Shown here one piece after another: positions 22,262 through 33,000 of a stretch of DNA of 64,000 nt. Origin of the DNA: Ciona intestinalis. Lineage: Eukaryota > Chordata > Ascidiacea > Phlebobranchia > Cionidae. The DNA is taken from assembly GCF_000224145.3 (NCBI RefSeq), contig NC_020171.2, positions 2,194,619-2,258,618 on the forward strand, read 5' to 3'. The notes beneath the pieces are model-generated. The model ran no database searches. It saw nothing but the letters and a program-made list of their open reading frames with translations, and had not been told where the DNA came from. Both the position numbers and the translations under genes were made by a program. The first letter of the stretch is position 1. Each line of letters opens with the position of its first letter.

Positions 22262-24489
22262 ATAACTTGGTGAATGCTAGCTCTTAAAACGGAAATAAGT
22301 TAACTTGTAAAGTTCATTTCGTGTTTTTTTTACTGACTTATGTTTTAACTTACTTGATAAAATGTTATCGCTAAAAACAGAATTAATTGAACTTGTATTT
22401 TAAGTTATTGTCTAAAATGCGGGTTTTACATCAGCTTGCTGTGTTTTATGGACGCCTAAAAGTTGTTTTAAGCTGCATATATTTCTACTAATTCAATTGT
22501 CTAATGCAGTATTCTTAGTCGTAATTCATAGTAACAGACGTATATAATTGCAATACAGCATTATACATGCGCTTAACTGACTCTGAACAGCAGTCAGCAC
22601 ATTTCCCTGCCGCTAAAAACTGATTTCTCATTTTGTTACTTAAACTGTAGCAATAACAATAATAAACCCCATTCCTTACTATACTATACTAGTAGGACGA
22701 CTACTTCAATCGATTTTGCTACGTCACGATTTGACCTCTAGTGGTTTGATAACAGTTTGATTACATAGTGCAAGCCTAGGGCAGAGTGACACTGCTGTTC
22801 TGTGGGGATATCTGTACTCGCTTGCACTGTATGAAACTGCCAGTCATTGCGGAAAAGTAAACGCTTGAAAGAGATCTGCAATGTGTAGTGGTAGCAGCTG
22901 TTGTTTGCTAACAGGACGTAGCGGGTCAAATTACACTGCGTTGGCGGACGAATGAATGAACCTATTTATCCTCGCGTGGCGGGCAGCGATGGACCTAATA
23001 ACATGGCCCATTGATATTCTGTTTCATACACCCCGTGCCCGCTTACGAGTTACCACATATGTTACTTATTTATCCTCGCGTGACAGGGCAACAACAGTCG
23101 TTATAACACTGGTGTTCTGTTTCATACACCTCGTGCTCGCTATCGAGGCTCCACTTAGGCTATATTTACAACGTTGTCGGTGTTTTGGGGGGATTATTTT
23201 TAATGTATGACTGACAATTTAAACTACCCTTTATAACCACTAGATTGGAGCAACTGCCGTTAAGTGTTTTCCCCAAGGACATATACGCCGACAATAATAG
23301 CAGCGTTAAGCCTCGAGCCTGTAACCTCTGAGGTATCGATTAGCAAAAATCTTTGTTTTTAGCGCATTTTATGAAAGTAAACGAGTTAAAAACTGCTAAA
23401 ATTATTTTCTATGTACCAAAACTCGTGCACTGACTAATTACAGAAAAATACAATCCACACATTTGATTAAAATATACGCACGACTCATTTAAATGTTACC
23501 ATTCGGTCACGCAGAAATATACAGACATTTGTTCTTCGTGACATATACCATGATTCGCTTTGCTTTTCGCGGAAATTAAACCCAGTCTACACGATGGCGA
23601 CTTACAGCGAAACGCTTAATTGAATTTGCTTCGTCACGATGAGAAATGAGTTGAACTTTGTGTGGATTTAAACAACTACTGAGAACTTGCTTTATCCTCG
23701 CATGGAGGTGACAATCATAATAACACGGTTATCAGGTTCATAAATCTTAGAGTTACCACGGATATAACTTATTTATCCTCGCATGAAGGGGCTAAGACAG
23801 TCGTTATAATACGGGTGTTCTGTTTTATACCTTATGCCCACTTCTACGAGTTACCACGTATATAACTTTTTATGCTCGTATGGCGGGCAAAATAATAAAC
23901 AATAACATAATGAAAAAGCACACGTATATATAAAGATTGTGGTTTATTTTTCATAATTAAAATACAAACGTCACGTTTAAGTACGTTGTGTGAAAACAGG
24001 AAACAGGATCTGGAAAATAGAAACAGGATTAAAATACCTTCATATTTTATGTGGCTGGCGTTGGTGGAAAGCCACTACGGCACGACAAGCCCCCAGCCAA
24101 TGGTAGTGGGTTTCTACTCTGGTGAGAAACCCTTGCTGGATAGACCTTACCCAAAGCAAGGAAAAGAAACCCATTGACAAAAATAATACAACGCAATAAT
24201 AAACACAATCATACCAACAAGCATGTTTAAGAAGCGAAACATGATCATTGAAACACAGACAAATGAAAAGGTACAAAAATCTTACAGAAAAGCCCCGCAG
24301 TGCGCACGCCACCAAGCGCCCACCTACAAGGAGTCAAAGCCAACAACGGCCCTGCATCACCCGACCGCTTATTAAGAAAACATCTTGGTACCGCGATACT
24401 CTCGTCGTATTTTCACACAATATAATATCGTCCGGCTGTTACGCACTTCATCGACCGTTACGACATACTGTGGCTGTTACGAACCGCTA

Positions 24490-24665
24490 AGCGGCGACGT
24501 CAACGTAACAAACCCGCAGCTGTAACGTAACTAAACCGACCGTGACGTAACCGCACCGAACGCAGGGTCATGACGTTGCTGACCCACCGTATCAACGTGA
24601 CGTAGAGAAATTGTGACGTGGCCATCATCACAATTACGCAACGTGACGTCATGGGGACGTATATT
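24490..24665. promoter_or_regulatory. Cluster of TGACGT (CRE/ATF-like) half-sites
   Basis: At least six TGACGT or ACGTCA motifs occur within about 170 bases, ending with the full palindrome TGACGTCA near 24640. Such sites bind CREB/ATF-type bZIP factors in animals. A second cluster lies at 26280-26395. Regulatory activity is inferred from motif density only; this genome uses TGACGTCA often elsewhere. Confidence 0.4.
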
Positions 24666-25024
24666 ACATTAACTTTAACAGAATGGGGAAGTTTACAGTT
24701 TAACATTGGATTAATTAAAACATAAGGGGGCTTTAAAGGTAAAGGGGTGTATATTATACTGCGCGTTGATATTACTCGAGTATATGTGTACCAAGACAGA
24801 GTTCTCGCAAAGCAAACCGAGACAATACAAAACCGCTATTAGATTCAAGTCCCGACAGATAAAACACTCGGAAGAATGAACACTACAGTAGATGCTAATC
24901 ATAAAACAGTAAGATTAATGCAACAATTGCTATGCATTTATTTCAAAGACATGTAGAAGCACTAAAAAGTGCTTGGGGGACATAGCTGGCAAGGCTAGTT
25001 CCAGAAAAAAGTGCAACACTGTAA

Positions 25025-25322
25025 AAGTGCATCAGATATACACACTGTACACACATAAACAAGCAAAAACAGACACACAGACGCACACACACAAATATAC
25101 ACACTAGCAAAAACAGACACACATAAACAGACACACATAAACAGACACACACACAAATATACACACTAGCAAAAACAGACACACATAAACAGACATACAT
25201 AAACAGACACACACACAAATATACACACTAGCAAAAACAGACACACATAAACAGACACATATACACACACAGACATACACACACACACACAAAAGCACAA
25301 GCAAAAACAGACACACAAACAG

Positions 25323-25365
<43 letters not shown>

Positions 25366-25380
25366 AACAGACATACACAT
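25025..25380. repeat. CA-rich minisatellite
   Basis: Nested tandem units built from ACAGACACACATAAACAGAC and CACAAATATACACACTAGC, ending in a pure (CA)n tract near 25330-25360. The long Cys/Val-rich minus-strand ORFs here are translations of this repeat. Confidence 0.9.
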
Positions 25381-25399
25381 TCATACTTATAAACAATAA

Positions 25400-25565
25400 G
25401 CCTAAACCACCTGAAACCGACATCCTTGGTCGGCGTCTTCGTCTTTGCTCTTCTCTCTTCGTGCGTATACCGCCGCATAATTAAACCTGTGCACACTTAA
25501 GCCTACAAACACCTCAAACCGGGTATCCTTATATTGGCGTCTTCGTCTTTGTTCTTCGTCTGTAA
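25400..25565 (-). repeat. Tandem duplication containing a tentative terminal exon
   Basis: Two copies (about 25405-25465 and 25500-25560) share CGTCTTCGTCTTTG and AAGCCTA...ACC blocks. The right-hand copy is the tentative last exon described under 25400-26115, so an exon end appears to have been duplicated. Confidence 0.6.
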
Positions 25566-26115
25566 AATAAAGCATATAGTTACGTCACAAATTTGCATTT
25601 CAATTATAACAAATTTAAATCCTACTTTGTGAGTTTTCATTGTTTAAAATAACTAACTTTGATTTTTTTTTAGCAAAAATACTAATAATAAACAATGATA
25701 ATATATATAATAAAAAATGAAAAAATACTTTTTCAGTCTTGTAATAAACAATAATAATATACAATACCTTGCGCTTTCCTTCGGCAGCTTTTTTCGCTGA
25801 CTTTTCTGCAACAGAATAATTGTTGGAAATCGTACATTATTACGTCATAATTACCTTCATTCCATTTTTACGCCATGGCCCGCTTGATCCTCTGTGATGT
25901 CAGATATACCATATTCTAAAAACATCGAACATCTTAAAACTGCCTTTATTTGCAAAGAAAGATTGTGACAAAACAATAAACTTACGAAGTGGGTTCTTCT
26001 GTTGCGTCATCACCACTTCGTGACGTCACATCATCGATGTTTCTAGAAAAGAGCTCATGTACGTAATAATGCCAATCGTGATTTATACTTTACCATTTCT
26101 TTGATCTTCTTGCTT
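25400..26115 (-). CDS. Tentative multi-exon gene with short, charged exons
   Basis: On the minus strand, small segments bounded by acceptor and donor sites can be read: about 26115-26092, 26033-25984, 25805-25768 and 25559 downwards. One consistent frame through the last three gives a charged peptide (DDVTSRSGDDATEEP, then KVSEKSCRRKAQ, then DEEQRRRRQYKDTRFEVFVG) open to a TAG near 25408. The join of the first segment to the second makes a stop codon, so the 5' end is not solved. No family is recognised. It may be a fast-evolving small gene or chance. Confidence 0.25.
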
Positions 26116-26279
26116 CGCGCTTATGGCGCAAATATAATTAGAATATACAAGTAATGTGCCTTGCATCGACGCAAAAAGCTCATGGGGCCCCATGAAAAAA
26201 ATCGCGAAACGTACGTGATACGTGTAAAACAAAACGCATTGTGATGTCGCATGAATAGTAGAGCGATTACGAAATAAAT

Positions 26280-26395
26280 AAACACTATGACGTAACAATA
26301 ACGCGCAATTTGCAAGCGATCAAGGCGTTTGTGACGTAACGAACGCAGCGACTGTGACGTAACGTTGCGAGTGACGTGTATCATGACGTAATAAA
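26280..26395. promoter_or_regulatory. Second cluster of TGACGT half-sites
   Basis: Five TGACGT motifs occur in about 115 bases (TATGACGTAAC, TTGTGACGTAAC, CTGTGACGTAAC, GAGTGACGTG, CATGACGTAA). They lie upstream, in minus-strand terms, of the tentative exons at 25400-26115, so this could be their promoter. Inferred from motif density only. Confidence 0.35.
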
Positions 26396-27096
26396 AAGCA
26401 TCGCGATTCGTAAATTCATAAACGAATTAAGAATAAATTTAAAAAATAATTTCGTAGGCAAGACACAAAACTTGGTTAGAATAAGTAATTATTAATTAAT
26501 AAGTGTTATTAAATATATATTAATATAACTGTATACTAGTGTAATAAAATAGTAATCTAATATGAATATAGGTTAGTACATTATGCTTAGTTATAATGAA
26601 AAAATACTTAACTCAAGTCTTGCAGGAAATCTTCTTAACTTTTCAACTTGTAACCTGGTGTGGAACCAACTTCGTTTAAATAAGAATTTGATGCAAAATC
26701 CCGTGGGAAGCGAACCAATCATCGAAAAACGGGGAGGAAGAGTCAGCTGGTGCGGGGAAATAGTCACGTGGTATAATTAGCGGGAAAATTAAACTTTTTC
26801 CCGCCTAAACTTAAACAAATTATTTGTTTATACCAAGGCATTAAAAATTGAAACTGTCTGCATACATTTTGTCCGAAAACTGTAAGGTTTTACAGTTTAG
26901 TACAGAAAAAATATTTTAAAACTAACAGCAAATGGCCCCTAAAAAAAATTGAAAAAATAAAGCGCCGCTTAGCGAAAATAGAGATAAACAATTCTTCGGG
27001 TTATAATATTATCATTAGCCACGAAAACTTTGTATTTCCTTATTTAGATTATATGTTTTCAACTTCAATGTTTAGATTTATGTTTGTACATTAATC
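26396..27096. other. Upstream region of the vault PARP gene
   Basis: AT-rich sequence with no repeats of the common families and no convincing coding region. The CACGTG-like CACGTGGTATAATTAG lies near 26765. The promoter and any 5' untranslated exon or trans-splice acceptor of the PARP4 gene should be here, but I cannot point to them. Confidence 0.4.
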
Positions 27097-30000
27097 ATGA
27101 CGATAATTATGCACAAAAAGTGCGTTACTGCGAAAAATGACGTTTTCAAACACCGTTTATTTGTTTTGGAAACCGGTACTTCTTCTTACAAGTATAAACA
27201 GGATTTAAGAAGCAAAATCACGAAAAATGGCGGCACCATTTCATACCTGCTTACCAAAAAGGTGAAATGACCAAAATATGTTTAATAAATTTAATTTACA
27301 AATGTATTAGGGTATTACCATACACACGCACGGTAATCCTTTAGCTGGTGGCCACCTGAAATTTGGTTTCAAAATGTTCTATAGCCCTCACTAATACCTG
27401 CTGTCTACTTAGTTTTTCAAAAAAGTCGTGCGTTTGTGTCGAAAATTAACAAAATTTCAGGTGGCCACCAGCTAAAGGATTACCCACACGCATGAGCATA
27501 AGTGTAATGTTAGGGCCTTAGGGGTTAAGTTACTTACCCCCTTACCCTAACTTTGAAATATTGGTGACTTGTATGTTTAGCTTTTAGCATAAAATATCTC
27601 AATTTAGACTCGTGTACCCTATGTTTAAAACTATGAGTGTAATATAACTGCTTTTAACTGAATCACCTGAGATTTCACTACTAATTCTAACGCCTATATG
27701 CTATTCACCCCTAAAAATACTAAAATCTGTAACATAAACGAATCCCTATACAGAGCCATTATGTGGTTTCCCAACCGAACACGGATACTTACAAAACACA
27801 AAGAGCCTTAAAGCTTGGAATTCCAGTTGTATCATCAAGTTATATTGACGCATGTATCCATGATAATACGTTGTTGGACACAGATGATTATGCTTTGAAT
27901 GGCGCGACTAAATCAAAAAGTTTTAAAAAAGGAAAAATTAAAAGTAAGAAGATAATTAGTTTATAGCCTATTTTTTCAAAAACTAAAGACTAAACAAAAA
28001 CTTTCTTCAGTAAATATTACAACCAGTGGAATAAAAGCGTTTAACAGGGTTGTGGTTTAACGGGGGCTCGACAACGTTTAACAGGTGCTATCACTGCCCC
28101 CCTGTGCCCTTTGCCATAATGTAACAATTTTTTTGTAAATCGTAATTATAGCAACCATATTTGCATTATATAGAAAGTTTTAAGTTATATTTATGTCATA
28201 CACTGTTTGTTTTAGTTATGGGATGGCGAAATGATCCTGTCACAAAATTAGCGAAACCTGCTTGCAACATACCAACCAAGTTTAAAAGTGAAAGCAAGAA
28301 ATGCCCAAAGTTTACGGAGTATTTCAGGGTTGCCAAGTTTTTCATTTTACAAGTACGTTGTTTGTACTGTTTATACGATATGTATCAATGTTGTATATTT
28401 TTTGTTGTGTATTGATAAACGTAAGGCACCCATGTTATAACTTGACAGCGAGCATGGGGTGTATGAATGCATCATGTGTGTCTGGTGTATAAGAAGACAC
28501 CCATGTTATAACTCGACAGTGAGTATGAGGTGTATAAATACACCATGTGTGTCTGGTGTATAAGAAGACACTCATGAACTCAACAGTAAGCATAAACCTC
28601 ATATCTAAACACTATATATTTTTACCAGGGCACAAAGTCGGACAAAAACAAGCAACCCCAAACCTGCCTATGCGTGTATGAACTACATATTGCTGACAGT
28701 GGTGATACAATACATGTTGATAGTGAAGCAAAATACAGAGTAACTGAACATTGGTGTGACTGGGACCAGGGGTCTACACATGGAACAGAATCTTTTGAAT
28801 ATTTCTTTGACAGGTTTGGTATTTGTATATGTTGGGCAATGGTCATGTTAAAAGTGTATTGTGTTTACTGTTGTTTATTATGTGTAATATTGGCTTTTTA
28901 CTTTCAATACAGTGGGTAGAGACTAGAGTATATGCCTTATTACCAAAGGAAATGGCATCAAAGCTCGGCACTACTTCCGTTTTTCGATGTGCACATTCTT
29001 GCGCAAGATATTAATTACTCCAATCTCCAACCCAGTGCTCCTTTATGGGATATCTATACCGATAAAAAACATTTACACGCAAAATTTATAGTTGGAATTA
29101 ATATTCTGTTAGTTCTGCTACCAGGCATAGTATAAATAATATTTTAGTGGTTATCTGGTATAAAAACAATGGAAATATACAACGTTTTTATACCAGATAA
29201 ACCACTAAAATAGTTGTACTAAAAACAAAAAAATACAATTTTATCAAGTTCTTACCAAAGTTTGTTTAAATTACAGTTGTGCAGATGCACTGGTCTCAAT
29301 GCAAGCATTGGTGACCTCAGCAAGCAAAACTTATTCCATGAAACACCTTGATAAAATGCCTGTAGATAAACTGGGATCCTTCAAGCTGAGACAGGCATGT
29401 AATATACAAAGCAATGACTTTAAAAAAGAGTAATTATTAAACTTTAAAGAGGTGCAATATAAGGTCCATTAAAGAGTGTCTATGTTGCTTCAACTTTTAA
29501 AGCAGGAGTAGCTCCGTAAGCTCCTCAGTTTAAAATAACAGATTTTACCCTGCTGTTAGGTGTCTGTACAAACAAGCAGAGCCAAAGTATATTGCATTCA
29601 CCACATTAATCAATGAGGTTCCCTATGTGTGTAGCTGTATTTTAACAATGTCACCCTAGATTTTACTCTGCTGTTAGGTGTCCATACAAAAAAGCAGAGT
29701 GAAAGTAAAATAAAGCATCTTTGTCTTATTTTACCTACGCCATATAGACTTAAACACAAGTTATTTTATCAGGTTACTGTACACAGTTAGTGTAAATAGT
29801 TGCCGCTATGTGATTTGAACCCATGACCCCTTATCACACTTGTACTTTCCAGCTGCTTGACGAAATGGGGGCCACAGGGGGAACCCTTCACCCTCAAGTT
29901 GCACAATTCATATCAGAGTTATTTGCGCTGGTTTTTAACAATTTAAACTTCGACCCAAGAAGTTTAAGTCCCGATCAGGTAAAATGTTTTTCGCAATGAT

Positions 30001-33000
30001 TGGAAGTTTAAGGAAATTTGTTGATATAGGTTTAATTATGATGTCATAACTTAGTGCTTCTCAACCCTTGGCTCATTTAATTTGATTGTTAACTTCAAAA
30101 TAGCTTGAAAGTAACTTTCTTGTACACGACCATGTATGGCAAAAAGAGATTTTCTTGAAGTAGATATCTGTTATATAATATACATTGCACTGTTTTTTTA
30201 TCGCATCAAAGTAAATTCAGTTATATTTTTACTCAGTTAACAAAAGCTGTCGTTGCTCTTGTTAAAATTCATGAAGATTTGTTGGTTGGGAAAAGCACAG
30301 AAGAATTATCCAGTGAACTTTACTCAATGCTGCCCTGGTCGGGGGATAAACCTGTCATTTGTAATATGAAACTGTTGTCCAATATGCAGGACACTGTACA
30401 GGTACGCACCATGTATTACAGTAGCTCTTAGATTGTTTAACCCAGCCCCCTAATTTGGGGGCATTTTTTTTGTATGGCTGACAATTTGGACAACCCATTA
30501 GTGACCACTGGGTTGGAGCAATTGCTTTTAAGTGTTTTGCTGAAGGATTCATTCACTTTTAATAAAGCGTCTTAATTTAAAACTTAAAAAAAAACATGTT
30601 AATTCTAGCCATTAAAAAGAGAACATTCTCAAAAGTTTAAACTGAGTATTAACGAATTCAGAATTTATCTCACTATTAGTTAATCGTCTTAATTTAAAAC
30701 TTTTAAATAAATGACCGCAGCTTTAAACTCTAGCTGATAAAGACAGCAGTCTTATGAGTTTAACGTCAATATATTGAGTTAAGAATTTAATTTACTTTTA
30801 ATTAGGATTCATAATTTAAAACTTACAAAAAATAACCTCAACTTTAAAATTGTTTAAATTCCAGCTAATGAAAGACAGCATTCTGATGGTTGAGACATTC
30901 AACTCCAACCTTGAGAGTTGGGATGATAAGACTGACATCCATGATCATGAGGTCGCTTCTTTCTATCGAGCGCTCAAGTGCGCTATCTGGTGGATGGATC
31001 CAGACGAGGCAGAACATCAAGAAATGATGAAACTGCTTCACCAGTCAAAGAGGTTTTTTACAATTTTAGAAAGATTTCTTTTTTTATAATTCTAAAATGT
31101 TTCTTACTTTTTGACAAAGCTAAAAGGTTTGTTTTATTATTTTTTTCAGAATTTAAAAAGTTTTTTTCTGGTTTTGGAATTTTTTGGACAACATAAAATC
31201 TTGAAAATGGCTGTTCTGTTAAAGCATTAACTTTCCCATCAATGTTTTATCTGCCCAATAGCAAGACATCATATTTATATTCCACAGTTTACCAAATGGT
31301 TTCAAAGTTGTGAATATATTTCGTGTACATCGTGAAATAGAGGACGAAAACTTTACTCACAATTTAAGTGAAAAGAGGCTTCTGTTTCATGCTTCTAAAC
31401 CCCAGGTAATTATGTGTTAGACTTTTTCATATGTTTTATATAAATATGTTATACTGTTTATAGGATATGCGTCATGGGTTTCGGAGCTTTTGAAACTCGT
31501 ACCAATCGTAATTGTAGTTTCTGTAATTTTTTAAAAACTAACATTTTTTTAGAATTTTTTGACTGCATCTTCTTATGGTAAAAAATCTTAGAAAAAAAAA
31601 TGACTGTAACTAAAAGCTAAGAAATATTGAAAAACTAAAATGTTTTTTTTGTCAGAATTTTTTTGGAATCTTGTCTCGAGGTCTCTTGCCCCCTTTAGTG
31701 GTGACGAGTGTACACGGGGGAGATAGAAGCGACGAAGGGAATCTTGGGAGTGGACTTTATTTTGCTGATGATGTCAGGTGAGTATCAGTGTCCAGTGGTA
31801 ACATAAGCACCACGTTGTTTTTTTAACATAATTTTTACTCAAGTTAAAATGCAGTTACACTCATAGTTGTCAAACATAGGGAACCTCATTGATTTGATTA
31901 ATGTGGCGAATGCAATATACTTTGGCTCTGCTTGTTTATATAGACACCTAACAGCAGGGTAAAATCTGTTTAGGGCCTAAACATGTTGCTAAACCATGTA
32001 AACAAATGTTTTTTTGTTATTTCACCTATAAATTCTTAGTATACGACTATATCATTTGATTCCGTAATGTATTTGCCAATACATTTTTAGTGGCACCAAA
32101 CCCTTATTATTTCTAACTTGTAATTTCCTTTCAATGACACCATTTTTCATTCCCAGCACAAGTGCTCGATATTCGAACCCGAACCCCCAAACCGGAACCC
32201 GACTTCTTCTGATCAACGAGGTCGCTCTTGGTCGCATATACGAGTCAACCAAGCGTGACGTATCGTTAACGGCACCTCCTAATGGCCACGACAGCGTGAA
32301 AGCCGTTGGAAAAACTGAAAACCCGGATTCCGAGTTCAGTTCAAATGAGTATGTGGTTTATAACACTGACCAACAACGAATGCGGTAAGAATTAAACTTT
32401 TTTTTTTTTCACACCTCTGGGTTCAAATTTAGCCATGGGTTTGAGCCAACTCTGGTCCTATTTCTTGTCCCATAGCATGCCTTGTAGTGGGACCTCGCCT
32501 TTATTGATTGAGCATAACTTTAACCCTGTACAGTCTTTGTATGTAAAGAATTGAACTTAAAATATTTTCCACAGTTTTCTGGTTGAATTTGTATTGGAAG
32601 GCGACCAAGTTATTGAAAAAACTTCGATAGCGAAAGAAATTTCACTGAAAGATCCGGAAACCTTAATGAAGACGAATTTGGTAAGTTACCAAAGTACCTG
32701 TAGTTAAATATAAACACTAATAGTGGTTTGACGGTGCGCATGACGTGTTTAGGATAAACCTTAAACAACTTTATAGTATAAATTCACTTATGTTGTAAGT
32801 CGACAGTGAGCATAAGTTGTATGAATACACCATGTGTGTACAAGGAGACACCCATGGTATACCTTGACAGTGAACATGAGGTCTATGAATACACCATGTT
32901 TATTTTCAATTTCAAGGATGTGGAAAAAGTATCTTTAGAAGATGTGACACAAATTACCGACCCAACGGAGTTACTGAAACCTGGTCTTAACATCCAAGGG

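Larger units (their letters stand above)
22262..25500. other. Gene-poor region with repeats, TGACGT cluster and CA-rich minisatellite
   Basis: The first part (to about 22940) should hold the promoter of the TMEM272-like gene; I see no diagnostic motif. Family A copies occupy about 22955-23150 and 23690-23890, and a family D copy about 23225-23330. About 23986-24450 has open frames on both strands (for example 23986-24177) without recognisable protein features. About 24490-24665 is a cluster of TGACGT half-sites. About 25030-25380 is a CA-rich minisatellite. Confidence 0.6.

Noticed and set aside
23986..24177. 63-residue ORF and overlapping minus-strand ORF (24040-24315)
   Set aside because: No motif, no splice partners found, and both strands are equally open; insufficient support for a gene.
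24943..25496. Minus-strand ORFs of 85-130 residues rich in Cys and Val
   Set aside because: They translate the CA-rich minisatellite at 25025-25380; the composition follows from the repeat and no domain is present.
31052..31287. Apparent frame break between PARP4 exons 8 and 9
   Set aside because: It vanished when the acceptor was placed at TTCCACAG (31285-31287): HQSK then SLPNGFK reads through in the correct phase.
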